Positions 51,802-61,680 of a DNA stretch of 64,000 nucleotides are shown one piece after another (positions within the stretch are counted from its first letter, which is position 1; each line of letters opens with the position of its first letter). Position numbers and translations under genes: made by a program. The stretch is from Methanobacterium formicicum DSM 3637 (GTDB lineage: Archaea > Methanobacteriota > Methanobacteria > Methanobacteriales > Methanobacteriaceae). Location: assembly GCF_000302455.1 (NCBI RefSeq), contig NZ_AMPO01000002.1:186001-250000 (forward strand). The letters run 5' to 3'. The notes under the pieces were generated by a model. It saw only the letters and a program-made list of their open reading frames with translations. It was not told the DNA's origin and made no database searches.

Positions 51802-53538
51802 TTATATATTAATATCATCCCCAAATCCACGGTACCGGTCATTGCAATTTAAAACAATCAAATTCTGAAGTGTACGCGTCATGGCGGTGTAAACCACTGA
51901 ATCCAAGTTTTTATGGCCACCATTCCAGTGTTCAGGTATTAAAAGAATAACATTAGGTGATTCCCAACCTTTAAATTGGTGTATTGTACTTATCTTTAGT
52001 CGTTCATCGGTTATGGAGGAGATTTTTTTATTACGCCACCTGGATTCATTTCTGGTAAGGAATACATGGTCACAGGGTATGGAATAATTATCGAAAAATT
52101 CCACCAGTTCGGTTCCCATATGATTTTTGGGAAGGAGTATCACAATCTGTGATGGTTTAAACCTCTTTTTCGAATGCCTCATCTGGTGATTGAATGTCTT
52201 ATAAGCTTCATAAACATTAATAAGCCATTCTTTTGCCAGAATATTTTCCCATCTAAAAAAAGATGAACGATCATTAAAAAGTAAGGCCTGTTCATTATCA
52301 AATTGCACTGATGAGGTTAATCCAAACTCTTTGCTGAATTTATTGGCCAGCTTAGATATCTTCCCGGGCAAACGGTGGATGGTGTTAAGCTCGGACCACC
52401 TGCCACGGAACTGGACATTTTCCATCTTACCATCAATCCAGGATAATTCACGCCCGTATATATTCTGCTTCTCATCACAAACCAGAAAAAGCTCATTCCG
52501 ATTATTTAAAAACTTCGACAGGAAATTATACCACTCCCAACTGTAATCCTGTCCTTCATCAATTAATATGGCGTCGTATTTGAATTTTTCAAGGATTTTA
52601 CTCATAATGGGGTTTTCCATTATTTTCTTAAGTTCCCCTTCCAGTACCGTAACAATATTATCAAACCGGGATGGTGTGGTCAAAGATAATTCATTTAACA
52701 GGTCCTTGCAGAATCCATGGAAGTGTCTGAAGGTGATGTTGGACCAGTTGAAATTGTAGGGACTGTCATTTATCATTTCTTTAATGAAATACCATAAATT
52801 ACGATTGTAGGTAACTACCAAGACTCTTTTATTTTGGGCAGCTAGTTTAGCTGCCCTGTGAGCTAATACCAGTGTTTTACCACTACCAGCTGCACCACGG
52901 AGCCTGCGGTGTCCTGGTTTAGGTATGGTGAGTTGTTTTTGTTGTGGTGTAAATTCAATGCCAGTTCTCCTGTCACGGTGGTTGGCTGGATTCAACCATT
53001 TTTCCAGTTTTTCAGCCCATTCTGGATTCATAAACCGGTCTTTTCGAAAGTCATAGCCCGGGACAATCAAATAAAGACTATCTTCATCCAGGTCATCATA
53101 TCCTACCACTGTAAGGTAAGGGTACTCTTCATAGAGAACCTGTGCCGGGTAACTTTCCATATTGTGCAAGTATATGCCGATTTTAAATATTACAAATCTT
53201 CTCTGGTCTTCATCCAATTGTTCACTGATTTCCGGCACCAGCTCCTGGATTAATTTGTTGCGATAGTAGTCAAGCTGCTTTTTATTGGCCTCTGCTGTGT
53301 TGCTGTCCTGATCATCACCTATAACCTTGTAGATCATGAGCCCACCTTCCGGGTTCAAAAGAACAACATCAGGGTTGGAACCGTTATAAAAAGGACGCCA
53401 GTAAATTTTCCAGTAATCTGGTAAGTTATCATCTAAAAAATGAAGAAATGTGAATTCCCCTTCATTTAAAGGTTCTTGCAATCTTTCGAGTTTCTCCCAT
53501 GATGGAAATAACCTTCCCTCCAATATATAAACCCCCAA
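51802..53538 (-). CDS. NERD-UvrD-type SF1 helicase
   Basis: A 578-residue protein. The N-terminal region (about 25-180) resembles a NERD domain: NPDVVLLNPEGGLMIYKVIG. Here the expected E-x-K is Y-x-V, so catalytic residues seem lost. From about 200 there is a UvrD-like helicase: TPQQKQLTIPKPGHRRLRG, Walker A GAAGSGKT, DAILIDEGQDYSWEW (motif II), LVCDEKQNIYG (motif III), then ISTIHQFKGWESPNVIL (motif V) and VYTAMTRTLQNLIVL (motif VI). It probably unwinds DNA; the NERD remnant may be structural. The ATG lies inside AT-rich sequence with no clear ribosome site. Confidence 0.88.
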   Translation of the reverse strand: MGVYILEGRLFPSWEKLERLQEPLNEGEFTFLHFLDDNLPDYWKIYWRPFYNGSNPDVVLLNPEGGLMIYKVIGDDQDSNTAEANKKQLDYYRNKLIQELVPEISEQLDEDQRRFVIFKIGIYLHNMESYPAQVLYEEYPYLTVVGYDDLDEDSLYLIVPGYDFRKDRFMNPEWAEKLEKWLNPANHRDRRTGIEFTPQQKQLTIPKPGHRRLRGAAGSGKTLVLAHRAAKLAAQNKRVLVVTYNRNLWYFIKEMINDSPYNFNWSNITFRHFHGFCKDLLNELSLTTPSRFDNIVTVLEGELKKIMENPIMSKILEKFKYDAILIDEGQDYSWEWYNFLSKFLNNRNELFLVCDEKQNIYGRELSWIDGKMENVQFRGRWSELNTIHRLPGKISKLANKFSKEFGLTSSVQFDNEQALLFNDRSSFFRWENILAKEWLINVYEAYKTFNHQMRHSKKRFKPSQIVILLPKNHMGTELVEFFDNYSIPCDHVFLTRNESRWRNKKISSITDERLKISTIHQFKGWESPNVILLIPEHWNGGHKNLDSVVYTAMTRTLQNLIVLNCNDRYRGFGDDINI

Positions 53539-53762
53539 ATATATTAATCAGTCATTTGGATGTAACTGTGCTACAGAATTATTATTACATAACTTTTATA
53601 TAAAAATTATTACTAATTTATCTAACTATCCAAAAAAAGGGAGTGGTGAAAAATTTAATTATTAACAATAACATAAAATCTATGTGCATATAAGAAGGTT
53701 TATGAAGGATGCCTCGTTCTGGAGTGCATACGAAAAATTAAAATAAAAAGGGGGAATTTGGA

Positions 53763-54203
53763 ATGAATGAGAAGAAAGGTGTGGACACCATGTTCAATGA
53801 CATGATTAAAACCATTAAGGAAAAACAGGTGGATCTGGACAATGCCATTGCCGAGTACACTGGTGCACCGGTTAAACCAGCCATGGATGTCATGGAAACT
53901 GAAGATGATATCACTGTTAAAACTGATCTACCTGGCTTTAATCGTGAAGACATAAAAATCGACCTCACCGAGGACACCCTTGAAATCACCGCTGATTTTT
54001 CTAAACAAACCGAAGAAGAAGGTGAAGAAGAGGGAGTAACCTTCCACCGGAAAGAAAGACGGTTTGGATCAGCTGCCAGGACTTACATACTCCCAGCCAA
54101 GGTAAAAATTGATGATGTCACCGCCCAGTTCAAAGATGGAGTTCTCACGGTAACCATGCCCAAACTGGAGAAGAAGGAAACCTTCAATGTCAAGATCGAT
54201 TAG
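53763..54203 (+). CDS. Small heat shock protein Hsp20
   Basis: A 146-residue alpha-crystallin family chaperone. The N-terminal helical arm (about 1-45) is followed by the alpha-crystallin domain (about 46-140): PAMDVMETEDDITVKTDLPG (start), FNREDIKIDLTEDTLEITAD, then FHRKERRFGSAARTYILPAK and the strand GVLTVTMPKLE. The last motif resembles the I/V-x-I/V tail (VKID). It holds unfolding proteins in solution under heat or redox stress. GGGGGAATTT precedes the ATG. The upstream 200 bases hold AT-rich promoter sequence. Confidence 0.93.
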   Translation: MNEKKGVDTMFNDMIKTIKEKQVDLDNAIAEYTGAPVKPAMDVMETEDDITVKTDLPGFNREDIKIDLTEDTLEITADFSKQTEEEGEEEGVTFHRKERRFGSAARTYILPAKVKIDDVTAQFKDGVLTVTMPKLEKKETFNVKID

Positions 54204-54329
54204 ATTATTTAACTACCCTTCTTTCTTAAAAAAAACAGATTGCATTTAATATCCGTGAAACCACTTTAAATAATTATTTAGTACGAAATTAGGTCATTAT
54301 TAAGTGGGGTTCTATCAATTTAAGTTTGT

Positions 54330-54977
54330 TCATTTTTTTATTCCCACTAGTGGGTTGCCTTTTTCAATTAAGTTCAGTGTTATCTCCTCAAATTCATCCC
54401 AGAGTCCTGGTGCTTCTTCATGGAAACGATTGGATCGAGAAACTTTTGATAGTTTAACTCCACTGGAAGCATAAGTACTGTTATACTCCCTGTCTTTAGC
54501 ATCTAAATCTATTAATTTAGAATAAATAGATTTAAGAAGCTCTAAACAATTGTTAAATGATGATATGGAAATAATTTCCTTATCAATGAATGTTATTGGT
54601 AAAAAAGAGGCCTGTTTTCTCCACATCAAATCATTCCATGATGGCATTGGCATTTTAATCAGCCAATGTGCAAGTGTGATCTTTAATTCCCCCTCCTCAA
54701 CATCATCTTCTTCAAGTTTGTTTAATTTAAACCAGAAATCCTTTAATAATTCCATATTCCTTTCATTTTCAAGGGAAATTAAGGTACGAGTTGAATTAAT
54801 TTTCCTTCTCTTAGACCTTCTATCCCTGCGAAGATTACTTATCTCACTTGATGCAAGCCCCATAATTACTCCTAAAATGGTGGATATTATGGGAATATAT
54901 CCTGTAATATTCAACGTAAAAATCAGCTCCTTAAATAATTTTTTATATAAATACTCTATTTTCCTTGAAATACTCAA
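54330..54977 (-). CDS. Membrane-anchored hypothetical protein
   Basis: A 215-residue protein. One hydrophobic helix near residues 17-45 (ELIFTLNITGYIPIISTILG) is followed by a very basic segment (SNLRRDRRSKRRKINSTRT), so the large C-terminal part is cytosolic. That part (about 65-215) is helical with acidic stretches and SFLPITFIDKEIISISSFNN. Reminiscent of small phage-defence or stress anchor proteins, but I do not recognise a family. Monocistronic and convergent with the hsp20 gene. Confidence 0.6.
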   Translation of the reverse strand: MSISRKIEYLYKKLFKELIFTLNITGYIPIISTILGVIMGLASSEISNLRRDRRSKRRKINSTRTLISLENERNMELLKDFWFKLNKLEEDDVEEGELKITLAHWLIKMPMPSWNDLMWRKQASFLPITFIDKEIISISSFNNCLELLKSIYSKLIDLDAKDREYNSTYASSGVKLSKVSRSNRFHEEAPGLWDEFEEITLNLIEKGNPLVGIKK

Positions 54978-55247
54978 AAATTCATTGAAATACTCAAAGC
55001 GAATTTAATTCCTTAACTAAAATTTAAATTCATTCACTAAATATAATCCAATGAATAGTTAAATTGATTTTCTTTATAAAAGAATAAATAAATAAAAATT
55101 GGACAATAATTAGGATGTCAACATTTTTTTAATGTACGAATCAGAATCTAATGGACTTTTTAAGTAGATTCAGTACTTTATCAATATTTTTTGTACTTCT
55201 TAATTAATTTCTGTACATTTCCAGTAGTTTCTGTGGTTTCAAATCAA

Positions 55248-56690
55248 TTAGTGATCCCTGTTCATCACCAGCATTATACTGCTTATGGTGCCTATTAGTT
55301 TCTTTTCTGCGCGGATGGTTTTGGCCACTGCCACCTTTTCATATTTAACCAGGGATTCTTTCTTATGTTTAAGCCCGGCAATTGATATTATGGCCATGCC
55401 CACACTTAAAAGAGCCCCAAATAATACTACCAAGTGCAGTCCAGTGGTGAGATCTGCTGCTGCAGCCCCGTAAAGCTGACTGGCCTGCATTAGCTCTGGT
55501 GAAATTGCAAGGTGAATTAAAAGCCCGGCATAGCAAACTGCAAAGACCATACCCAGATTTCTGGTGGTGGCAATAATACCCGATGCCACACCAGCCTTTT
55601 CAGATGGTAACTGGGACATCAATGCCCGGTTGGTTGGTGACTGGAATAGTGCTGCTCCCAGTCCCAGAAGGGCCAGTCTGATGAAAACATCCCCTGCAGT
55701 GGAGTTCACAGTTAACTGGGTCATGGAAATTAAGGCCACGGCTGATACGGCACCACCCAGAAAAGCCGGAACACGAGAGCCGAATTTATCGGCTAACATT
55801 CCACTTAAGGGTGATACTGTCATCATTACAACTGGTGAAGCTGTTAACACCAGACCGGTGGTGAACTGATCCAGGTGGAGGACTTTCTGCAGGTAGAATG
55901 GCACTGCAAAGAACATCATGTACATGCAGAGGTAGTTAAAGTGGAGACTTATATTAAAGGCACTGAAGGTCTTCTTCTTGAAGAGTTTAAGGTCTAAAAC
56001 CGGGTTTTCACTTCGAAGTTCCTGGTAGATGAATAACACTAAACTTATCAGGGCCATGGCTCCAGTGATGGTGGCAGTACTGTAACTGGCCACTTCTACC
56101 ATGTTCAGTGTGTAAACTGTTAAAAACAGGCACACAAACTGCAGCACTGTTCCGGGTATATCCCATTTAACCGTGCTTTTCTGGCTGCGTTTTAAGATGG
56201 TATAACAGAAGATGAAGTCCAGAATTCCCACAGGTAGGTTCACCAGGAATATGGATCTCCATCCCAGAAATCCAGATAATATTCCTCCAATTGCAGGACC
56301 CAGTGCTAGACCAGCAGCTATAGCAACTGCGTATATCCCCAGAGCTCTTCCCAGCATGTGGGAGGGGAAAGATTTTCTAACCAGGGCCATGGACACACTG
56401 ATCATCATGGCTGCTGCCATTCCCTGCAGGCCACGGAAAATGATGAGTGATTCAATGGAGGGTGATAGACTACAAAGCAGTGAAGTACTGACAAATCCAA
56501 GTAGACCTGCCAGGTAAACTCTTTCCTGACCCCAGAAGTCTCCCAGCCTGGAGAAAAATAGTACAAATCCCAGGAGTGTGATGAGATAGCTGGTTAAAAC
56601 CCACTGGACAGTAGACAGGCCCACTCCAAAGTATACTGAAATGGTGGGTAGGGATACATTGATGATGCTGGCGTTGATGGGAACCATCAT
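55248..56690 (-). CDS. MFS transporter, drug efflux (DHA2-like)
   Basis: From the first ATG there are 480 residues and 13-14 hydrophobic segments. Motif D1-like NASIINVSLPTISVYFGVGL and RLGDFWGQERVYLAG (motif A) mark a DHA2/QacA-type exporter; GPAIGGILSGFLGWRSIFLV is motif C. Helix one is incomplete in this frame: the codons upstream encode KKWQILLALSLGT in the same frame without ATG, GTG or TTG. If one A is added to the A8 tract (minus strand, 56724-56731), translation would start at the ATG at 56752. Otherwise the ATT at 56744 may be the start. Exports drugs or metabolites by proton antiport. Confidence 0.88.
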   Translation of the reverse strand: MMVPINASIINVSLPTISVYFGVGLSTVQWVLTSYLITLLGFVLFFSRLGDFWGQERVYLAGLLGFVSTSLLCSLSPSIESLIIFRGLQGMAAAMMISVSMALVRKSFPSHMLGRALGIYAVAIAAGLALGPAIGGILSGFLGWRSIFLVNLPVGILDFIFCYTILKRSQKSTVKWDIPGTVLQFVCLFLTVYTLNMVEVASYSTATITGAMALISLVLFIYQELRSENPVLDLKLFKKKTFSAFNISLHFNYLCMYMMFFAVPFYLQKVLHLDQFTTGLVLTASPVVMMTVSPLSGMLADKFGSRVPAFLGGAVSAVALISMTQLTVNSTAGDVFIRLALLGLGAALFQSPTNRALMSQLPSEKAGVASGIIATTRNLGMVFAVCYAGLLIHLAISPELMQASQLYGAAAADLTTGLHLVVLFGALLSVGMAIISIAGLKHKKESLVKYEKVAVAKTIRAEKKLIGTISSIMLVMNRDH

Positions 56691-57120
<430 letters not shown>

Positions 57121-57660
57121 ATGAACTTGGAAGAATTGTCTCAAATTACTGAGTTGAAACTCCTGGGGATGGGTCAGGCCCTGCCCCACATCCTGCAGAG
57201 CATCTCAATGGCAAAACAAAGCATATTGATAGTTGGGCCCTGGCTTGATTCTTATTTTACAGGTGAAATCATTAATTCATTAACCTCCCCTGAAATAAAG
57301 TTAAGATTTATTGTCCGTATAGATAAGGATGACTCTATTGATGGAAAGACCCTTTCTGCCCTTAACTTAGCCCGTGAAAAAATCAACGACTTCCAGGCAC
57401 GAACCCTCCCTAACCTCCACTCCAAAGTTATTCTAATTGATCAGGAAATATTCTACATGGGCAGTACTAACTGGTACTGGTACAGCCTCCATGAATCACT
57501 GGAAGTTACTTTAACCGGTGAAACATCCATTATACCAAATATAATCACCCAAATGAATAGTTACTGGGATAAAGCTACTCCCTTAACCCTGGATGATTTG
57601 AAGGATTACCATGATCTTGAACCAATTATGAAGGATATTAATGGATGGTTTTTAAAGTAA
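57121..57660 (+). CDS. Single-HKD phospholipase D-like protein
   Basis: A 179-residue protein with one PLD motif: LHSKVILIDQEIFYMGSTNW (H-x-K-x4-D, about 100-119), followed by W-Y-W-Y-S-L-H-E-S-L-E. It has one HKD, so it should dimerise as Nuc-type nucleases do. The first 60 residues are helical (QALPHILQSISMAKQSILIV). Probably a nuclease or phosphodiesterase; some similar proteins are linked to transcription-factor-like HTH parts, but none is seen here. It is followed by a repeat-rich spacer. Confidence 0.8.
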   Translation: MNLEELSQITELKLLGMGQALPHILQSISMAKQSILIVGPWLDSYFTGEIINSLTSPEIKLRFIVRIDKDDSIDGKTLSALNLAREKINDFQARTLPNLHSKVILIDQEIFYMGSTNWYWYSLHESLEVTLTGETSIIPNIITQMNSYWDKATPLTLDDLKDYHDLEPIMKDINGWFLK

Positions 57661-57721
57661 AGACAGATGAGTGTCGAAAATTATATAAAAAAGACGTTAA
57701 TAGAATGAATAATTAAATTCG

Positions 57722-57835
57722 GATGAATAAAGTAAATTGGACGAGTAAGGGAAATTAAGATGAATAAAGTTGGATGAATAAGGGAAATTAAGAGGAATAA
57801 AGTAAACTTGGATGACAATGTAACTTTAGATGAAT
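57722..57835. repeat. 18-20 bp degenerate tandem repeats after the PLD-like gene
   Basis: Five to seven degenerate units of the form gatgaataaagtaaattg or gatgaataagggaaattaa occur between 57722 and 57835, spaced 14-20 bases. They fill most of the spacer before the ABC permease gene. Confidence 0.75.
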
Positions 57836-57985
57836 AAAATTTATTGCTAGATCAGGAATTAACATGATTAATAGTAATAAAAAGATAGTTAAATTTATAT
57901 CTATTACAATCCTAATTATCTGTTCTAATTCACTTATTTAAAACTATTAAAATGATTATGAATTAAATGAAAAGGTTGAATTATA

Positions 57986-59125
57986 ATGTTGGATATCGCT
58001 TTTAAAGATTTTAAGGCCAAAAAAGGCCGTACTGCCATGTGTATAATTGGGGTTATGGTGTGTGTTTTACTCATAGGCACCGTAAACCTGGTTTTATATG
58101 AAATGGAATCAGGACTCAAAGGAGACCTGGGAACAGTTAACGGAAAATTGTACTTTGAAAAAAACGGAACCAGTTTCCCACCCTATGCCAGTATAATCCC
58201 GGAAAGTCTGGGAAATGAAGTCCTGGATCGCTCGGAGGTTAACCATGATAAAAGTACCAAAGCACTCTTTGCACCCATTCAGGGAAGTAATGATACCCGT
58301 TACACCATGATCGTGGGGGTCACACCGGGTAAGGAGCAGGCCTTCATAGAAAACACCACTGTAACTGGTAAAAGTTCCTTGGTGGGTGAAAGCGATAATG
58401 CAGTTATCATGGGATCAGAGGCTGCCAAGACTTACAATGCCACTGTGGGTAGTGACATAACTGTTCAGGGAAACCAGTACCATGTGATTGGTATTATGAA
58501 ACAGGTAGGTACAGGATGGCCCCTGACCATTGACAGTTCCATGGTCATGTCTCTTCCACATGCCCAATCTGTCATGGAAATGCCCAGCCTCATATCCACG
58601 GTTATCATCATACCCAGTGGATCCATAGACAGTGCAGAAACCAGCCTGCAGGATGCCTATCCCAGCTACAGCATTTACTCACAAAATGATACCCAGAAAA
58701 CACTGGATGATAACCTCAGCCAGATCCGGATATTCATGAACATGATCAGTCTCTTTATCTTCGTGGTATCGGTGATTATCATCATGATCGTGATGATGAT
58801 GTCGGTTAAGGAAAGAACCAGGGAAATAGGTACCATGAGGGCTATTGGAACGCGGAAACGATCAATTTTGGCACTTATAATTTATGAATCCCTGATCCTG
58901 AGCCTGATCGGTGGTGTTCTTGGAATCATACTCATGTCCCCCACCTTCAGTATACTGGGAGTGTTAATGGGCGCATCTGATGTGAACTTCCTGAGTTTCA
59001 ACATACCCAGTGCCATCGTCACCCAGGTTCTGGTGATTGTCTTTATAATTGGAACCTTCAGCGGGCTCATACCTGCCTATCTGGCCACCCGTATCAGCCC
59101 TATAGATGCCCTGAGATATGAATAG
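57986..59125 (+). CDS. ABC transporter permease, MacB/FtsX type
   Basis: A 379-residue membrane protein with the MacB/FtsX layout: one N-terminal helix (about 19-38, AMCIIGVMVCVLLIGTVNLV), a large extracellular domain (about 40-245), then three helices (about 250-275, 300-325, 345-370). The last part has ERTREIGTMRAIGTRKRSI, the conserved coupling segment of FtsX permeases. It exports or relays mechanical signals together with its ATPase, which is the next gene. GTTGAATTATA precedes the ATG. Confidence 0.9.
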   Translation: MLDIAFKDFKAKKGRTAMCIIGVMVCVLLIGTVNLVLYEMESGLKGDLGTVNGKLYFEKNGTSFPPYASIIPESLGNEVLDRSEVNHDKSTKALFAPIQGSNDTRYTMIVGVTPGKEQAFIENTTVTGKSSLVGESDNAVIMGSEAAKTYNATVGSDITVQGNQYHVIGIMKQVGTGWPLTIDSSMVMSLPHAQSVMEMPSLISTVIIIPSGSIDSAETSLQDAYPSYSIYSQNDTQKTLDDNLSQIRIFMNMISLFIFVVSVIIIMIVMMMSVKERTREIGTMRAIGTRKRSILALIIYESLILSLIGGVLGIILMSPTFSILGVLMGASDVNFLSFNIPSAIVTQVLVIVFIIGTFSGLIPAYLATRISPIDALRYE

Positions 59126-59178
59126 TTGAAAGAAAGGGAGAGTTATCAAATTTAATATTAAGTGAGAAGGTGTTAAAT

Positions 59179-59859
59179 ATGAATGGTTTAATTAAGGGAG
59201 AAGGACTTTGGAAGACCTATAAATTGGACAGTACTGAGGTCCACGCCCTGAGGGGATTGAATATATCAGTTGATGAAGGTGAATTTGTATCCATAATGGG
59301 CCCATCTGGTTCTGGTAAATCAACTCTCCTCAACATGATTGGGGGTCTGGACACTCCCACCCAGGGAGATCTCTTCATTGATGGGAAGAATATATCCTCC
59401 ATGAATGATGGTGAACTGACCCGGATGCGGGCAGAAAATATTGGCTACATATTCCAGACTTTCAATCTCTTACCTGCTTTAAGTGTCCGGGATAATGTTG
59501 GGTTTCCCATGAGGAACCTCACTGGTGATAAGAAGATGGATAAATCCTCCAGAATTAAAAGAGCTGAAGAATGTATTGAGATTGTAGGTCTCACACCCCG
59601 AATGAATTACCTCCCTTCCAAGCTCTCTGGAGGAGAAAGACAGCGAGTGGCAATTGCCCGGGCCCTGGTTAATCATCCTAAATTCATCCTGGCAGATGAA
59701 CCAACAGGAAACCTGGACTCTGAGGCCACAGAAAACATAATCAACCTCCTGCACCAGGTAAATGATGAAGGCACCACCGTGGTCATGGTTACCCACGATG
59801 TGGATACCACCAAAAATACCAGGGTAATGAAGATCAGGGACGGAGTTATTGAAGAATAA
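59179..59859 (+). CDS. ABC transporter ATP-binding protein, MacB/LolD type
   Basis: A 226-residue ATPase: Walker A GPSGSGKST (about 41-49), Q-loop YIFQTFNLLPAL, signature LSGGERQRVAIARAL, Walker B FILADEPTGNLD and the H-loop VMVTHD. The order and the Q-loop are typical of the LolD/MacB/FtsE group, partner of the preceding FtsX-like permease (gap about 50 bases, same strand). I start at the ATG at 59179 with GGTG upstream; a GTG at 59170 would add three residues. Confidence 0.93.
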   Translation: MNGLIKGEGLWKTYKLDSTEVHALRGLNISVDEGEFVSIMGPSGSGKSTLLNMIGGLDTPTQGDLFIDGKNISSMNDGELTRMRAENIGYIFQTFNLLPALSVRDNVGFPMRNLTGDKKMDKSSRIKRAEECIEIVGLTPRMNYLPSKLSGGERQRVAIARALVNHPKFILADEPTGNLDSEATENIINLLHQVNDEGTTVVMVTHDVDTTKNTRVMKIRDGVIEE

Positions 59860-60346
59860 TTCCCCCATATTTTTCAAAATTACCCATTATTAATTTTAAA
59901 ATTTTACCCATTGTTTATTTTTAAATATTGACTATTTTTTTTAAAAAAAACATAAATATTACATATATTATATTAAATATTATCATTTTATTATTTACAC
60001 ATATCTGACAATACAGTATGGACAGAAATTTGCATTTTTAACCTCCAATATGGTTATAAAATGTTAATCAATATGGTTAAAATTCAATAATGTTTAAAAA
60101 GTCAGTTAGTAACCTTTATAGTCATTTTATTAGGGTTAATGAGTAAGTATAAATTCTTCCATGGTTAAAATATTAAAAACAAGACTAAAAAAATAGACAC
60201 GTGTCTTGATTTAGAATGAGATGTAACTTGAATTAACTATCTATCTTGATTTAGAAGATAATTTATCCTGATTTGGAAGATAACTTATCCTGATTTAGAA
60301 TAAATTTAAATAAATCACACTAAATAATTGGAAGAGGGATCAAACT
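59860..60346. other. Gene-free spacer with repeats
   Basis: Spacer after the ABC ATPase gene. Two copies of a ttaccca-type sequence (near 59880 and 59905) and the 22-bp array at 60204-60309 are the only structure. It also supplies the promoter of the OB-like gene. Confidence 0.4.
60204..60309. repeat. 22-bp direct repeats before the OB-like gene
   Basis: The core tcttgatttagaa (or tcctgatttggaa, tcctgatttagaa) occurs at 60204-60216, 60244-60256, 60266-60278 and 60288-60300. The last three are in tandem with period 22. The array ends 38 bases before the ATG of the OB-like gene. Confidence 0.8.
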
Positions 60347-60661
60347 ATGAGTGAATGGACTGAAGTTAAAAGAGATGAAGAGAAGGTGGAAAAACCCACA
60401 TTCTGGGAACCAGCAGCAATCGGAGAAACAATACAGGGAAAATACATTGATCTGGAGGAGGATGTGGGTCAGTTTAAGAGCAACCTTTACACTATCCGGA
60501 CCACTGAGGGTGAAGTTAAGATATGGGGCTCTACTGTCCTGGATGAATTGATGAGAAAAGTGAACCTTAATAATGAAGTCCGCATAACTTTCAACGGCAA
60601 ACAACCATCCAAGAGTGGTAAAAATCCTTGGAAAGATTTTAAAGTAGAATACCGTGAATAA
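60347..60661 (+). CDS. Small OB-fold-like protein
   Basis: A 104-residue protein: TFWEPAAIGETIQGKYIDLE, then FKSNLYTIRTTEGEVKIWGS, VNLNNEVRITFNGK and KDFKVEYRE. The strand order and the G-x-x-I-x-G, W-G-S-T and V-x-I-x-F-x-G patterns look like a single OB-fold domain, similar to phage and archaeal single-strand-DNA-binding-like proteins. No nucleic-acid partner is seen. GGAAGAGGG lies 9 bases before the ATG. Confidence 0.65.
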   Translation: MSEWTEVKRDEEKVEKPTFWEPAAIGETIQGKYIDLEEDVGQFKSNLYTIRTTEGEVKIWGSTVLDELMRKVNLNNEVRITFNGKQPSKSGKNPWKDFKVEYRE

Positions 60662-60838
60662 TATTATTTAAAAAGCCAAATTTTTAAAAAATTAGATTTA
60701 TTTAAGAATACAGATTAATTTCATACATCTATATTCAATAGACATGTTTATTTCAATTTTATTTCAATAGAATGTTATTTCAAAGTAATTATTTGAATAG
60801 AAATACTTAAATTAATTTGAATCAAGAAATAAGAGATT

Positions 60839-61321
60839 ATGTCAACTATAATTTTCACAATAGGCCACAGCAACCACCCATTTTCCAGGTTCATAGAGTT
60901 AATCCAGAAACAGGGTATCCAGATGGTGGTGGATGTTCGAAGTAGACCTTACAGTAAATACACTCCCTATTACAGTAAAAAACCTCTGGAAGAAGGATTG
61001 AAAGAGTACCAGGTTGAGTACCTTTATTTGGGGAATAAGATTGGTGGAAAGCCAGATGATGCCAAATTCTACCATGATGGTGAACTCCTCTACCACCTCA
61101 TGGAAGAGGATGAAAAGTATCAGGAAGGACTTAAAATACTCCTGGAGATTTCTCGGGACAATCGAATTGTTATTATGTGCAGTGAAGAGGATCCATACCA
61201 CTGCCATCGCCACCACCTCATCAGCCAATCACTACTTAAAAACAACTTCCAAATAACTCATATAAGGGGTAATGGTAATCTGGAGAAAGTTAGAAGTGAT
61301 TACCAGACCAGATTATTCTAA
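60839..61321 (+). CDS. DUF488 family protein
   Basis: A 160-residue protein of the DUF488 family. The start IFTIGHSNHPFSRFIELI, the VVDVRSRPYSKYTPYYSK segment (D-V-R-S-x-P-x-S-x-x-x-x-F/Y), LGNKIGGKPDD and IVIMCSEEDPYHCHRH (C-x-E-x-x-x-x-C-H-R) are diagnostic. The cysteine/histidine cluster suggests metal binding or a thiol enzyme; true function is unknown. The last codons and stop are part of a 32-bp tandem duplication. Confidence 0.9.
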   Translation: MSTIIFTIGHSNHPFSRFIELIQKQGIQMVVDVRSRPYSKYTPYYSKKPLEEGLKEYQVEYLYLGNKIGGKPDDAKFYHDGELLYHLMEEDEKYQEGLKILLEISRDNRIVIMCSEEDPYHCHRHHLISQSLLKNNFQITHIRGNGNLEKVRSDYQTRLF

Positions 61322-61359
61322 ATTAACGTGATTACCCTACCAGATTATTCTAAATTAAA
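61296..61359. repeat. 32-bp tandem duplication across the DUF488 stop
   Basis: Two adjacent 32-base copies, 61296-61327 and 61328-61359, with three differences. The first contains the last codons of the gene (SDYQTRLF region) and its stop TAA; the second repeats the sequence downstream. Confidence 0.9.
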
Positions 61360-61680
61360 TAATACGATAAAGGGTTATTAATGGATAATTATGAAATATT
61401 TCTTATTTTTTGGAAAATTTCTTTTTGTTAGGAAATCATGAATAATTCCTTTTAAGAGAGAAATTTGAAATATTCATTTAAAGAAGAAAATAGGAATATT
61501 TCTTAAAGAATGGAATTATGTGTATAATTTCTTTTAAGAGGGAAAACCGGAAATATTCATTTAAGAAAGAAATTATGAAATTGTTGTTTTTTAGAAAGGA
61601 AATTATAATATATCTGTTTTGAAATAGTAGACTAGAGAAAAATTTAGAATACATGTTATTTACTACAAATCCTGATTTAA
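61322..61680. other. Repeat-rich spacer before the MrfA-like helicase gene
   Basis: Spacer with the second copy of the DUF488-tail duplication, then imperfect repeats of gaaatattcatttaa-type and cttttaagagagaaa-type sequence (about 61440-61620, four or so copies, spaced 30-65 bases). No coding sequence. Confidence 0.45.

Noticed and set aside
57722..57835. Repeat cluster considered as a CRISPR array
   Set aside because: Units are degenerate, 14-20 bases, with no spacers of constant length and no cas genes. It is a simple tandem array.
60204..60309. 22-bp repeats considered as CRISPR or replication-origin repeats
   Set aside because: Period equals unit length, so there are no spacers; no Cdc6/Orc1 gene is nearby and no typical origin-recognition box was seen.
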